Assembly: GCA_027943335.1 (NCBI GenBank)
Contig: BSBK01006393.1
Location: 124,001 to 188,000, forward strand
Source of the DNA: Chamaecyparis obtusa
Taxonomy: Eukaryota; Streptophyta; Pinopsida; Cupressales; Cupressaceae
DNA length: 64,000 bases
Direction: 5' to 3'
Shown here one piece after another: positions 1 through 12,609 of the stretch (positions within the stretch are counted from its first letter, which is position 1; every line of letters begins with the position of its first letter). The notes beneath the pieces are model-generated. The model was not told the DNA's origin. It did no database searches and saw only the letters and a program-made list of their open reading frames with translations. The position numbers and the translations under genes are program-made.

Positions 1-1692
1 TTGTTTCTTCAAGTGTTCCAACATATTTCAAACTTTATCAGGTAGAGAGGACTGTATTTCAAGAACTGTTTTCTTGAACTTGATCATATGTTTGATAATC
101 ATATTATGAATTTTAGATTTATCAATCTCACTATATGAATCATAATGTTTCCCTACTTGATCAATTATGCCTTCCTCAATAATTCTAGAGCTCTAAACTT
201 TAAGGCTAGGCCTGAATCCTACCTTAGGAGGTGCTTGAATATTTCTTTTGCTCCTTGTAGCATGTGATGGTGGATGAGTAGTGCTTACTCCTTTCTTCCT
301 CTTTTCTATATGTATATACTCTGGAGGAGTATCTTTGGGCATAGAAGGACTATTGTCTTCATTATCCTTCTGACTGTCATCTTTTTCAATTTTAATCTTC
401 TTCATTTTGGGATCTTCTTTTTCTTCTGTTGTGCTCTTCAATTCTAGGGTAATCTTCTCATCCCTTGCTTTATCAAGGTCTTCTTGTGATACACCATGTA
501 TTCTTAATATTTCAAATGTGACCTTAGCAACTTTTCTCTTAGTTTCAACAATGTTTATCTTTGCATCAACTTCTCTTGTCTTCTCTTCATATGTTCCCCA
601 TCTAGGTTCATTGTCACCTTTACGGGCTAATAGCAATACCTATGCATAGGCTTCAAGAAATTTTTCCTCTACCTCATACCCAAGTGGATGAATCCACTTA
701 GTTCTAGGTTCCACAATTTCCATACATGTAGTATCAATCTCCACCATGAAACATATTGTGTCCTTGTACTTATCCACAATTCTCTCTGGAATTTTGTAAC
801 TCATCTAAATTCTTGCTCTGAAGGTTTTTAATTCCAATGTTATATAGTCTCTTAAGGTTCTTTCAATGCATGCCTTGATTAATATTTGTGGCATGGGTGG
901 GATGGACTTGTCTAGATACAAATCTGATACTTTACCAACAATATGAAGGTACATATAGATGATAAGGGACCCAAACCTAAAAATCTTTTTCTTATCATGC
1001 TTGATAGCCCTAATGTTATCTATCAACTATGCACACAAGATCTCACACAAGTTGAACTCTCTATTTTCTTGTACAAGTTGGATGGCTACCAAAATAGTGC
1101 TTGCAGATACACTATTGACCCTACTGGTGTGATGAAATCTATAGCCCAATATCATTGTCATCAATTTGATGTTTGGTTTCTCTATAGGCTCAATGGTCAT
1201 GCTGCGCTTATCACTCCTTGATTTACACACTTGCTCCACCATCTTCCTAACATCCTTACCAACTGGAAGTAGGGCACCAGTCCTAGAAAGGCATGTCATT
1301 TCATGAATTAGGTCTCCTATGATTCTTACTGGTATATCTCCAATCCAAAACAAATCATCATGGATTCTGGTGAACAATATCTTTATCCATTCTTCCTCAT
1401 AGAACTCATATGTTGTGGCATATTCAATAATGGGATGGTCATTCCATTTTGTGTATTCATTCATGAATGTTTTGTTTGGTTTCATCATTGTGTCCATGTG
1501 TGCCCTTAACCTATCTATTCCAATAGGTTCCTTCTTACAATAGATGTAAGCCCTTATGTCTTCTATATGCATAACGCCCATCAGCGTGTGGGAGAAAGCT
1601 CCCTCTAAATCATCTAGGGTTGACTTGAATGGATGCCTCTTGAAAACATACCGCTTCTTCTCAACAACATCAAAAACAATAGGAGTGGCCAT
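1..1692 (-). pseudogene. ORF2 of element A' (unknown protein, partial)
   Basis: The frame runs from an ATG at 1692-1690 to the window edge with scattered stops (for example at 1027-1029 and 193-195) and no obvious frameshift. It aligns in order with ORF2 of A and B. The N-terminal block has VMHIEDIRAYIYCK against VLLTEDVRVYIHCK in B. A middle block has HHTSRVNSVSAST against FQSSRLNSVPCNA. Then come a WGTYEEKTR / FGTYDEAKS block and a lysine-rich stretch. Near the edge HMIKFKKTVLEIQSSLP matches MIKFKRVPMEFACQLP. The middle block recalls the domain called 'putative plant transposon protein'; that is a resemblance from memory, not a search result. Function is unknown. Confidence 0.6.
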
Positions 1693-1762
1693 GACTTACT
1701 TGATATTCACTTTCCAAAAGCTCTCTGAGATGTTCTAACGGCTTCTAGATCAGCGCAACGAG

Positions 1763-1771
1763 CTAGGGTTT
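1763..1771 (-). promoter_or_regulatory. AAACCCTAG motif upstream of A' ORF2
   Basis: On the minus strand AAACCCTAG lies about 70 bases upstream of the ORF2 ATG. The same motif precedes ORF2 in A (12590) and B (24848). AAACCCTA is the plant telo-box type element common in leaders of housekeeping genes. No TATAAATA box was found upstream in this copy. Confidence 0.4.
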
Positions 1772-2123
1772 CTGCAACCAAATAAAACCACTACAATCAC
1801 TGATAACTTAATCTCCAAATCTTCACAAGAACTTCCAAGGCTCAATCTTCTCTCCAATCACTCTGAGTATGAATGCAAAGAGTGAACAAACAAATTGTGT
1901 TCTTAAAGTAAGAAATTCACCATTAATGCAACTCGCGTAAACTAGGCTGTCACTTCAAAATTTCAAACTTCATCTTTTCCAACATTCAACATGTGATCTC
2001 TTACATGAAGGTTCTAATACACTCCAATAGCTTAAGTCCAAAGGTGCATACTCTAAAAGTAAGTATGCCAGCCACGCAGGGGTCTAGAGCTAGATTAACT
2101 CCCCCTATGACCCTGAGGGCCAT

Positions 2124-3233
2124 TCATGTAGATGTAGAGGGTGCGTCCACTGGGGATGCATCCAATACATTCTCATCAACATTATCCTTCTTTCCATTTG
2201 ACCAAATCAAGCTCACATCCTCTGAGGCCTTCACAAACTTGACTTCTACTTCAGGATCCAAAATTGGTTCTTCGGTCTTTTTAGGGCTTTCCTGACCTTG
2301 CGTCCTTGATCTACAAAACTTTGAGATATGTCCATCCTTGTTAAAAGTGTGACAAATCACTGGAGGTCTATTATTCCTTGACACATTGACATGAGTCACC
2401 ATTTTACATGTTTTGGCTGTATGACCATTATAGTTACATATCTGACATGTAACATTCTGAGAACTTCTTGAATTTATCTGATTCTGATTTCTTTGATCAT
2501 GTTGAATCCTATTCTTCTTACTATTTTTGTAGTTTATTGCTCTATGACCAAATATATTACATGTATAATAGTTACCATTGAAAGTTCTTACCTCTGTACA
2601 GTTCCTTGCAATGTGTCCATGCTTATTACATGCAAAACAAGTGCATTCAATAGGCTTGTGCTCAGTCTTAGGATGATTATCATTATCTTTGGTTTGATCT
2701 CCAGTCTTCTTAGTATTAGTAGATTCCTTTTGTGTCTCCTTTCTTGCTTGCATCTTATCAATCTAATTTTGTGCTTCATTGTATCCAATACAACTGGTGT
2801 CTCCCTTGGCTATCCTTGCATACAACTGAGATTCTATTAGATAAGAACTGGTGTGCAATTTTTCAATATGATTCTTTTCTTCTTTCAATTCAGATTCCAA
2901 GCTTTCCTTGATGTTTCTTAGCTCCAAGATTTCCAAGTTAGCTTCCTTTAGTTCTTCATTGAGTTGAAGGTTCTCCTTGACTTGTTCATTGAAGACATCT
3001 TGATTGTTTATTAGTTTGTCATCAAACTCTTCAAGCTGACTCAAAAGAGATGCATTTTCTTCATTCAACTTCTTGATTTGATCTTCAAGATCACTATTAG
3101 AGCATCCTTTCAAATCCTTTCTCAAACTTTTGATAACTAATTTCAGTTCCTCAATTTTTCTTTCTAAATTGTCTAGGTCTTCAAGAGCTACTTCAAGATT
3201 CTTCTTCAAATGTTTTATTTCTACTTTGTCCAT
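2124..3233 (-). pseudogene. ORF1 of element A', gag-like zinc-knuckle protein
   Basis: This is a 370-codon frame broken by one stop at 2760-2762, probably a former CAA or CAG. Residues 1-150 are strongly heptad-like and charged (KKNLEVALEDLDNLERKIEE and similar), predicting a long coiled coil. The C-terminal half carries CX2CX4HX4C zinc knuckles: CFACNKHGHIARNC and CQICNYNGHTAKTC are intact, CHTFNKDGHISKFC has lost its second Cys, and a fourth near YYTCNIFGHRAINY is degraded. A coiled coil followed by zinc knuckles directly after the primer site fits a Gag-like nucleic-acid-binding protein. The coiled coil is longer than in A and B, and the protein lacks their full set of knuckles. Confidence 0.7.
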
Positions 3234-3271
3234 GATCTCCTCAAGTGGTTAAACTTTTGTGCTGAGGACTA

Positions 3272-3286
3272 GAGCTCTAATACCAA
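3272..3286 (-). other. Primer-binding site of A' (initiator-Met type)
   Basis: The minus strand reads TTGGTATTAGAGCTC, one base from the TTGGTATCAGAGC complementary to the 3' end of plant initiator tRNA-Met. It lies next to the LTR end and about 40 bases upstream of ORF1. Confidence 0.65.
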
Positions 3287-3287
3287 T

Positions 3288-4270
3288 TTTTAGGAATGGG
3301 AACACTGAGAGTGGGGGGGGGGGTGAATCAGTGTTCACTGAACTTTAACTTTTCTCTTTAATCTTTATGCTTATCTTAAATGCTTAAGTACTGAATTAAA
3401 CATTCACATAAAACATGAAACATAAGAATAACACATGACACCAATATGATTGTGGGGAAACCCAAATAGGTAAAAACCCCCGTGGGAATTGACACCCACT
3501 AATATTCTGCACTAGTGTTTTGTGATCCTTGCTAGAAGATCCTTTACCCTGTTAGGAGTAGCTTTACAATGCTTTTAGTACAGTAGACCTGGTTAAGGGT
3601 TGGACCCTATTAGGAGTCTTTTACAATGATCCCTATTAGGGGAGTGGACTCATTGTCCTAGAGTTCACTTCTCAAATGATAAAGGAAACAACCTTTTGAA
3701 ATCAGATAAACACTATATCTGTTGGGTGAACTGCCACTATGACACTACTTGTTAGATTAGTTCCTTTGGTGCACTCATGCTTTGACCTCTAAAAAAGATC
3801 TAACACATCATATGTTGACTTTACATACCTCTACTCTTCTTATCACAACTATCTTCCAACTTCCATCATGATTACAATGGGCGCATCTTATATTTATACG
3901 CTCATACAAACAAAACAATTAAGTCAGCCCTATAACTAATTACAGAAAATGCTTCCAATTGAATTAGCTTAAGTGTGCTTATAATTATACATGTACATAT
4001 GTCAAAAACCCAAATATAATGGGTGCATAGCCTCTACAACATTATATCATAGATGCAAACCAAAATAGTCACTATCGGCTTCATGCTCTGTTCACTACTG
4101 GCACACATTGGCTATGCAACTTCAACTAAATATAACTTTCACATCTCTACATATCTTCTTATGCACTCTTAGAATAAACATGAGTATAGTCTAACAACCT
4201 TAACTCCTAGGGTGCATATCATAATTCATATGTACACATGGATGTAGATGCTCTGATCTGTCGGAACTCT
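3288..4270 (-). repeat. 5' LTR of element A' (outer end uncertain)
   Basis: It shares landmarks with the other LTRs of the family: a C-rich CACTCTCAGT stretch next to the primer site (plus strand GAGAGTGGGGGGGGGG at 3308), a 'gtgggaattgacacccac' block and several 'ccctgttaggagt' blocks. The outer boundary could not be fixed because the start seen in A and B (TGTTATCTC/TGTTAATTTC) is not recognisable here. Confidence 0.55.
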
Positions 4271-4336
4271 ATATGTTGTCTAGTCTTTAACACTTAACTG
4301 AATTCTAATCTTTACACTTACTGTGCTCACTTAAAA

Positions 4337-6330
4337 ATGCTATATGACTTTGTTTCCATAATTAAAAAACTATCTATAGTCATATACTTTAGTATAGACA
4401 ACTTTCCAACAGGACTTCCTTTGGATAAAAGTAATATGAACTCAAATCTTTGGGGAAATGTGTTGGAAAAAATAGAGAAAGGAACAAAATCATGGAAAGG
4501 TAAGTGGTTGTCCTCAACAAGAAGAGTAACAATGTTAAAATCTATCATTTCAACCCTACCTATTTTCCAAATGTCATGTTTGTAGTTACCTATGGGTATT
4601 TGATGAATTTTGGTACAAAAGTTTAGGAATTTCTTTTGGAAAGGGGTAGAAGATAGGAAGAGGATTTCCCTCACTGCTTGTGATACAATTTTTAAGGCCA
4701 AGGAGGATGGTGGTATAATTATAAAAGACTTAAAAGATCAAAACATAGACCTAGGAGAAAATTTAGTTTGGAGAATCATTAGGAAACCTGATCTTAGATG
4801 GGTTAAGATTATTGGATACAAATATTTAGATGGTAATGACTCTCATAGTATATTAATACATGAGAATATGCCTAAGGGTTCTCGCATCTAGAACTTTATG
4901 AGAAATTGCATAAACCTAATCAAGGATAATACTTCGTAGAATATAGGTAGATGATATTATGCACTCTTTTGGGAAGAATCTTGGGGAGGCTACTCACATT
5001 TATCTAGTATACTAAACAATAAGTAAAGTATGGATAGATGGAAAAAAAACATCAAGGTAGGTATGTTAAAGACTATATTGCATACCCACTCAATAACCTG
5101 ATAGTTGGATGGGAATGGAATTTAAATTGACCAAATGATATATTAGAATATTTTCACAATCAACTAATGAATATAGTAAGGGAAAGAACCATAATCTCAA
5201 GTGAAAGGAACAATAGGGTAATTTGGAATCCGACAAAGAATGGTGAATATAATACTAAAGATGGGTATAAGTGCTTATATAGGAGCAAAGGTCTTGTGGA
5301 AACTAATCTCCCTATTGATATTTGTTCAAACAAACTATGTCTACCCAAAGTAGGAATGTTCACATCGTTGGTTATACAAGGGAAGATCTTAACGATGTAG
5401 TATCTGAGAAGAACAGATATCCAAGGACCCTCTAGGTATGTACTACGTAAATCGAAAGAAGAAAGTGTGAACCATCTCCTATTCAGATGTGCATTTACAA
5501 AAATGTGTTGGGTGTGGCTAGTTATAAGATTGAACTGGAGCCCAAACTTTCCATATGAATTAACAGATCACCTCAAAAATTGTCCTAGACCCAATAACAA
5601 AGACTTATTTAGCTGCATTTGGTTTATTGCCCCTTCGTTGCTGATCTAGAAAATCTGGAAGGAAAGAAATAAAAGAATCTTTAAAGACTCAACAATGGAA
5701 CTTAATCAATTCCTTAACAAAGTAGAGGAAGAAATTGTTGAAGTGGTGAGTAATAGGAACCTATATATTTAGGTTTGCAGACTAATGTATTTTCTACATA
5801 GGATGGAAAAATAAGGAATAAATGGGTAGGGCTAAAGATTCCCCCAATTAATCATTACCCTTAAATTAATAAAGAAAAACTTAGGAAGGACTATAAAAGG
5901 GTAAAACCTGACCCCGGATGGTGTAAACTAAACTTTGATGGAGCTTCTAGGGGCAATCTAGGTGTTCTGGGTATTGGAGCTTGTCTCCATAATTCTGATG
6001 GTGATTTGATATCTAGTATAGATGAACTAGCATTAAAACTAATAATGAAGCCAATTTTATGGCTCTTATTGAAGGATTGAAATTGTGTAAAGAGATAGGT
6101 ATTAAGAAATAATAAATTTAAGGTGACTCTACCCTAGTAATAAATTCTATTATGAAAGGACAAACACCAAACTAGCACCTTAATGGCTATGTTCAGCAAG
6201 AAGTTGGGTTAGTCAACTTTATTGATCACTTCACATTGAATCACATCTATAGAGAAGGCACTAAGGTGGAAAAAAACCTAGCTAATTTAGGGGCTGATAA
6301 AGTAAGAAGTGGCATAGGTTGATCAATATT
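4337..6330 (+). pseudogene. LINE fragment: RT C-terminus, zf-RVT and RNase H remnants
   Basis: This is a 5'-truncated non-LTR retrotransposon. From 4337 the frame shows the conserved post-RT segment of plant L1-type LINEs (SWKGKWLSSTRRVTMLKSII, then QKFRNFFWKG and KEDGGIIIKDL at 4610-4750). A degraded zf-RVT region follows (VIWNPTKNGEYNTKDGYK near 5220; NHLLFRCAFTKMCW near 5470). A Ty1/LINE-type RNase H follows: NFDGASRGNLGVLGIGA at about 5930, GDSTLVINSIMKG at about 6127, and the closing N-LANLGAD motif at about 6275. Several stops and at least two frameshifts separate the pieces. The catalytic fingers/palm and the endonuclease are missing, as usual for 5'-truncated LINEs. No poly(A) tail or target duplication was identified. 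Confidence 0.8.
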
Positions 6331-7817
6331 GGGTATCAAGCATTAGGAACAAAGATAAAGGAGGTTTAAAGTTAGGGGGAAATTTAATAGAAACAATTTA
6401 AGTTACAACAGGACATTGGCACTTTATTAGCATTCCTAGATTATGGATGCTCATTTAAATCATCTATATTCAAGGCATTATCCTTTTTAGAAATGAATTA
6501 AACCAAATTTATTGGTCATCTCAAAAATGGAGTACCAAAATTGGGACAGTTAGAATTCTATAGAAACCAAAAGCCATCAAGTAGATTTAAATAGATGACA
6601 TAGAATAGCTCAAGGAACTTGTATTAGTTTCCTTTAATAGAAGCTAAGCCATATTAGTATTATATTGAAATCATAAATTACAACACCCATCAATCTCATA
6701 TGATTGAAGAAACAATTGGCCTTTTAAGGAGCAGTCACTGTGAAAAGGTTGGAGAAAATATTGCTTGTCACCTATGATATAGTGGTAAGAGTTGTCTATA
6801 AAATTATAGAACAATTTATTAGGAATGATAGTATCGAGTTAACATGGACATCCTTTCAATTTTCATCACCTTGACAACATAGGTCGAGCTAGATATATCA
6901 TCCATTGGTAGACTATGTAGAAGAGTCTTCAAGAACAAATTCTTATGAGATCTAGATAGGGTGATTGGCAGTATTAGAGAAGATCTCACTATTCCCAAGC
7001 CAAAACACTATATGAAATGGACTATGGATGGCATACATATACCTACTTTTCCCATCATAGTAGTGGAAGATCCAAAGAGTTTTATAGATGAAACCCAATC
7101 TATTGGAAAGAATTTGGATTTCCTTATCACCTTTCTCCACATAAGATCCCCGCTTCCCCATAACTGGCTAGATAGCTATCTCCTAGAGGAAGAGATAGGG
7201 ATCGTAGTAGATTAGGATGAAAGGAGGAATTCACCTGTCTACTAATAAGAAGGTTGAGATATTATAATAAATGTTTGAAAATAATAAAATGCATAATTTA
7301 TTTGCATTAGTATAGCAGTATATATATTTTCTTAGGATGCATTTTTTGTTATTTTTTTGAAATTATATGTTTTAAAATTTGTACTAGTGAAAATTAATTA
7401 TTGCATGAAATAATCAAAGATCAAAAGTGCTTTCATAGAATTATATATAGATATATATCCATAAATCAATATATAGAGATATCTATATAACAAATCATAG
7501 CTTAAATCACTAAGCAAGGCTTGTAATTAGGAAACCATTTTTCTAGTGAAATCAAGTTGACACTATATGAGCATATACATATTAGTATACTTAGGCATGG
7601 TTTTTTATAAGTTCAATGATCCTTAAATATAATGACATGTGTATCATATAAATACATTGATCCTCACACCAATCAAAATATATGTATCCCATACATATAT
7701 GAATAAGATGCATTTGAAATATTAATAAACCATGCACCTATGTTATCATTTAAATAAATCTATAAATGTTTCAATAAATACATAAGAAGTCCTAATAAAT
7801 ATATAGGTACATATTTA
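6331..7817. other. AT-rich stretch without recognised gene
   Basis: This may include the LINE 3' UTR. An 84-codon plus-strand frame at 6961-7215 matches nothing I recognise and is not supported as a gene. From 7260 to 7817 the sequence is very AT-rich with 'atatat' runs. I see no RNA gene or further mobile-element structure. Confidence 0.4.
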
Positions 7818-9041
7818 TGTTGGAAATATAGTTGGTAAATGTGATACTGAGAGGGGGGGGAATCAGATATCACCAACTAATCCATTTTCTTATTACATAA
7901 AACTTTTTCATAGCATCAACAAAACTTCATCAAAGTAAAGTAACTAATATACTAAGCAGCATTCAATAAAGTACTCATAACACTTGATAATTTTGGTTAC
8001 CCAGAAACCCTTGAAAGGTAAAACTAGGGTGGGGATGACACCCACAAATCTTCACTACTACAGTATAAAGTTTTCCTATTAGGGCTACAAGTTTGACCAC
8101 AAAATATGATCTACCCTGTGAGGGGTCTACCCTGTTAAGAGCTAAAATACTTATACAGTCTACCTAGTAATAGGATTGAAAACTTACAACTAAGTAAGCA
8201 CTCAGCTAAGAGATTACAAAACGTCTCTTAAAATCACTTTGTTAAGAGATTTACCTTGATACACTTGTTAGAATGTCTCAGTACCTGATCCTTCAGTTTG
8301 TACCAATATGATGATTACAGATCTTCTCTTTCTAGTATTTAATTGATCTTATCTATCAAGTTTATCTTTGTTCTCTCTTTCACTGCTTAACTCTGATACA
8401 CTCAGTAACTAAACTCTATCTCAATGCTTCATTGATCCGAATAAATTCTTTGCTTAACCCTGATATCCCCTTAGCATATTCTCACACACATTAGGGTTCA
8501 GATCTTCTCCTTATGTAGACAACTAGACTTCCTCATGATTTAAGATCTATGATCATGATTTATTCTTTTTGCTACTTAAGCTTTACTAATTCTGATTGTC
8601 TCTAAGTATTGCATAGGGATTAATGAATGCAAAATAGATGTGTAATCACCTATGTGATTTCCTTGACAAACAAAATACAAAACATAAATATCAACCAAAA
8701 AATTTTACCTCGATGATTGTGCCATAAAAAACTCATAAGTCATTTCTGGCTAACTCAACAATTGATGTCTCTGGTACTTGGCATTCACTATACTCGATGT
8801 TTGTTGATATCTCTATCGCACGGTATAAATTTGTTTACATAGCTCAGCAAAAACTATCTTGGCTAATACAAATATACATAGTGACTGATGGTTTACTTGG
8901 CAATGACTACTGCTTGGTAAGTGTACAATACATTACTTAGCCTATACATGATAACTTGGTTGCAGTGATGACTAACCAACATTGCCTAAATAATGACTAA
9001 GTGTAGGACACTAATAGTCAAAAAAACTATAGAGATCTACA
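7818..9041 (-). repeat. Solo LTR of the A/B family
   Basis: A 1,224-bp stretch begins TGTTGG and ends CTACA. In reverse complement it contains the family's LTR landmarks: the C-rich CCCCCTCTCAGT block next to the 3' end (plus strand 7845-7862), the 'gtgggtgtcatccccacc' block (near 8030) and repeated 'ccctgttaagag' blocks (near 8110-8160). No internal region accompanies it. Flanks are attta (7813-7817) and atttc (9042-9046), a 5-bp target duplication with one mismatch. This is what LTR-LTR recombination leaves behind. Confidence 0.7.
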
Positions 9042-9275
9042 ATTTCTTCACATAAGTATTATAAATATCCATTAAGATATATATACCATAAAGTAAATAG
9101 ATAAGTGTATTCTCTCTAATAGATACAATATCATGTTAGGCATATAAATATTTAGGAATATATTAGATAGATATTTAAGTAGTTCAAAAAATAGTATGGC
9201 CATATGACTCATAGATATATATCTATGGATCTTTATAAAAATGGGCTCATAAGGAAATAGTTAAATATACATTAT

Positions 9276-10601
9276 TGTTATCTCTATTTGAGCATTAGAT
9301 GTTGTCATTAGTATCAAAGTGGATCATTTGATTATCTATGTTGATCATTTGGTAAAAGGAAGAACTTCAAGCTACAATATGCTAGTTGGTTTAACAAACA
9401 AGCCTTCATACCAAGTATTCATAAGGCAATACCAAGAACTAAATGGAAATAGGTTTAACCAGGCACCAGAGTAGTTTTACCGAGCATCGGAGTATACAGA
9501 GCACCAAGCATTAGTAAACACCAACCAGACTAGGCACCGAGTGCTAGTATATTCACCGAGCTGAATTGGTTGTGTTTACTGAGAAATCTAGGAAATGGCA
9601 TAGTAATTAGTTATGGCACATTTATCTATGCAAATGGTTACATGGATTCATAAAATGTTTTACCAAGATCAAGGATCATTTATTATAGATGTAATCATTA
9701 AATGTAATTATGATTCTTGTGTAAAGTTTGATCTAGGTTAATTTTGTACACCATAGATCTTAGGTTTTCCTAAGAAGATGAAAACCTAATTAGGTCATGG
9801 AAATCATTTCAGTTTTCTATATAGTTGTAATTCATGTCATTTTGACACAAGGGTGAATAAGGAGACACAATGCAAGAAAGTGAATCAAGAAGAAGATCTT
9901 GAAGCAATAGCCACCTTCAAGACATCAAAATTTAGACATGGTTTGCATGTATGAGAAGTGATCAAAGATACAATTCACTTTATTTAGAAATAGTCAAGCC
10001 TACCGAACAAAATAGAGGAAAGATTACTACACATAGCCTAGTGATATTAATTTAGTATATATCATAAATCTGATTTAGACAAAGTATAGTTGTCATTTAC
10101 AGATACTTTCTATTATTTTCTTATCATTGTAATAGAGTTAGTAAAATCTCCTAACAGAGTAGACTTAGCAGTCTGTTTGTAAATCTCTTAACTGAGTAAA
10201 CAATCAAGTAGTGTTGTTTAAATCCTATAATAGGGTAGATCTAGTCGATCTAATTGTTACTCCTAATAGAGCAAGATCACCACAAGAAATCAGAACTTGT
10301 AGCCTTAACCAACATACTTTATTATCTACAATAGTGAAGAATTTGTTGGTGTCATTCCCACCGCAATTTTTACCTTCTAACAAGGGTTTTTGTGTAGCCA
10401 AAATACTTGTGTTATGTGATTGATTTATTGTTTGTTTTCATTCACTTTATATTTACCAAGTCAATTGAATGAATGTTGCAAACAATGGATTCATTTGGAT
10501 AGATTAGATACTACTATTTGCAGATTGAGTATTCAGTTAAAAAAAATTTAGGGCACTGATTCACCCCTCCCCTCTCAGTCCCTTATATTTCCATTCCAAT
10601 A
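9276..10601 (+). repeat. 5' LTR of element A
   Basis: It begins TGTTATCTCTATTTGAGC and ends CCATTCCAATA (CCAACA in the 3' copy). It contains a CTATATAG TATA-like site near 9830, and the conserved block GTGTCATTCCCACC near 10350. It is about 67 bp longer than the 3' LTR, mainly because of extra sequence near 9985-10050. Confidence 0.85.
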
Positions 10602-10603
10602 AT

Positions 10604-10615
10604 TGGTATCAAAGC
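10604..10615 (+). other. Primer-binding site of A
   Basis: TGGTATCAAAGC starts 2 bp after the LTR. It differs by one G-to-A change from TGGTATCAGAGC, the complement of initiator tRNA-Met typical of Ty1/copia elements. Confidence 0.8.
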
Positions 10616-10663
10616 TAGATCTCTTATTGGAAGGTTTAACCACTGAAGAGAATAGATCTAAAC

Positions 10664-12055
10664 ATGGAGAGATCCAAGTAGGACAAGACAATAGAGAATC
10701 AAAAGATTCAAATGCAGATCCTTGTTGAGCAATTCAAGCAAGCTAAGGATGAGTTGAAAAAGTTACTAGTTTAGAGAAAGGACATGGCTATTCGACAATG
10801 TGAGACTAGCTATCATGAAGAAGATACTGATGACCCATTTGAGAATATTTTATCCAGTACAGGCAGTATTTCTAACATTTCAAAAAGTGCAATTTTGGAT
10901 TTATTTGAGAAAAATCTTCATTTGACTAAACAAGTGAAAGCCCTGCAGATCAGTCAGGAAACACAAATGGTAAGAATAATTGATGTGATGAATAATGCTA
11001 GACAAGCTGAACAAGAGAGAAGTTTAGCTATTGAAGACATAAGACACATGACTAAACAGTTACAAGTGAAGGAATCTAAGATACTGAGACTTACCGAGCA
11101 TCACTTCAAAATATCCAATCAGATGATTGTTGCAAGCTAGGATATCAACTGAGTAAATAATGAGTTATCAAGGAAACTTGAAGATATTGGAGTACTCAGG
11201 GAAGAAAATGAAAAATTGAGAAATGAAGTGAAAATGTAGCAACAACATAATGAGATGATGAAAAAGGTTGAAGACAGTTCAAAGAAAATTGATGATTTCC
11301 TATTTAGTCAAAGAGGACTTGGAAGCACTACTGGATTATACACCGAGAAAGGAGAATCATCTAAAAAAGCTGAACAAATGAAAAACAAAAAGAATTAGAG
11401 AGCTAAGATAATGACATTCTATCACTGTGGTAAACCATCCCACACTTCAAATGTTTGCAAGAGTAAAGCACAAGATAAACCTAAAACCACTCCTAAATTT
11501 AATGGTTATTGTTATAGTTGTAACAAGTTTGGACATCAAGCATATGAATGTAGATCTAAGTTGAATAGGAATCCTAACAAACCCTACATGGAGAAACATT
11601 GTCACACTTGCAACATGCATGGACACACCTCACAAGAAAGATGAACAAAGATGAAGCAAGTCTAGACATCGAAAGGATAGAATAAAACCTATCAATCCAG
11701 AAGACAAGGTAATGCTTAAACTTGGGATTATAACACATGGGTTAATTGCACAGTATGTGAAAGGTGTTGACATGTTGTAGCTAATTGCATGAGGAAGAGA
11801 TGGGCTGGAAAATTTCAAAGCTGGACAAGAACTGACATGGCATGTTTACACTGTCATAAAGTTAGTCACCTAAGTAAATATTGTAGAGACTGAGCACAAG
11901 AAACATAAATTTTTGAAAATGGCAATACAATTGCATATATCTTGAGAATAAGAAACACTATGTGGAGAAAGGTATCAAATGATAATGTTGAGTCAAGCAA
12001 TGCAATCGGTGAAACCTCATCCATTGGTTTGGGTGACATCGGCACCTCCACCTAA
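10664..12055 (+). pseudogene. ORF1 of element A, gag-like zinc-knuckle protein
   Basis: A 464-codon frame runs from ATGGAGAGATCC to the TAA after GLGDIGTST. It is one frame throughout with several stops (for example 11138-11140 and 11150-11152), each one transition from a sense codon. The first ~230 residues are charged and helical (KQVKALQISQETQMVRIIDV, ENEKLRNEVK), probably a coiled coil. The C-terminal part has zinc knuckles: FYHCGKPSHTSNVC (first Cys lost), CYSCNKFGHQAYEC, CHTCNMHGHTSQE- (last Cys lost) and two more degraded ones. By position and composition it is Gag-like, but no capsid domain was recognised. It aligns with B ORF1 along its whole length. Confidence 0.75.
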
Positions 12056-12404
12056 GTTGAAAAAGGTATGTATGGAACTGATAATTCAAGATGATCACAT
12101 TTTTCATATAGTTCCTTATGTTAGATGTGCACATACCAAATCTTCATAAATTGAGAAGCATTATGGTTTTACAAGTTTTGAAATTTAAAGAGTTTATAGT
12201 CAGTATATGCTAGACCGAGTGAGAAGTTACCCATCGGTGACTACTACGCAAGGTTAACCAAGTATCAATATTAACCGAGTGGAAATTTATATGGTAACCG
12301 AGCTATTGGTATTTTGTAGTACACATTGATTTTGATAGTTTTCATCAAGCTGTGGGTAGGTCAAGCATTTATTGCAAAAGGTTTGAGCAGGAATTTGAAA
12401 AAGC

Positions 12405-12412
12405 TATAAATA
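12405..12412 (+). promoter_or_regulatory. TATA box upstream of ORF2 in A
   Basis: TATAAATA lies exactly 205 bp upstream of the ORF2 start codon position (12610). Element B has the same box at the same distance. AAACCCTAA follows at 12590-12598, just before the start. Together these look like a Pol II promoter serving ORF2 separately from the LTR. Confidence 0.55.
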
Positions 12413-12609
12413 TGTGATGAACTTAGTTCATATGTCACCAGTGTTTATGAAGAGTGAAGAGTTTCCAAAAGAGATTTTGAGCAAAGGATTTTCAGAGTAT
12501 TTGAGCATAGTTTCAAAGTCTTCCAAGTGATTTCATTGATATTTTTGTGTAAGTATTGTTTTCACCGAGTTGTTCATTCATACTTACCGAAACCCTAAAT
12601 TAAGAAATT

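Larger units (their letters stand above)
1..4315 (-). mobile_element. Pol-less LTR element A' (partial, diverged copy)
   Basis: This is the left-truncated, minus-strand copy of the family that also includes elements A and B. Reading the minus strand one sees an LTR (about 3288 upward), an initiator-Met-like primer site, ORF1 (3233 to 2124) and ORF2 (1692 to the window edge), the same order as in A and B. ORF1 and ORF2 resemble their counterparts only moderately, so A' belongs to a separate subfamily. No reverse transcriptase, integrase or protease is visible, but the part beyond base 1 cannot be seen. The outer LTR end is uncertain and probably lies at 4200-4320, where LINE sequence begins. 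Confidence 0.75.

Noticed and set aside
1556..1738. Plus-strand frames over 407-2840 as genes
   Set aside because: They are shadows of ORF1 and ORF2 of A', which align in order with A and B; the plus-strand frames do not.
6961..7215. 84-codon plus-strand frame as a small gene
   Set aside because: No recognisable motif, no relative elsewhere in the window, and AT-rich flanks; support is too weak.
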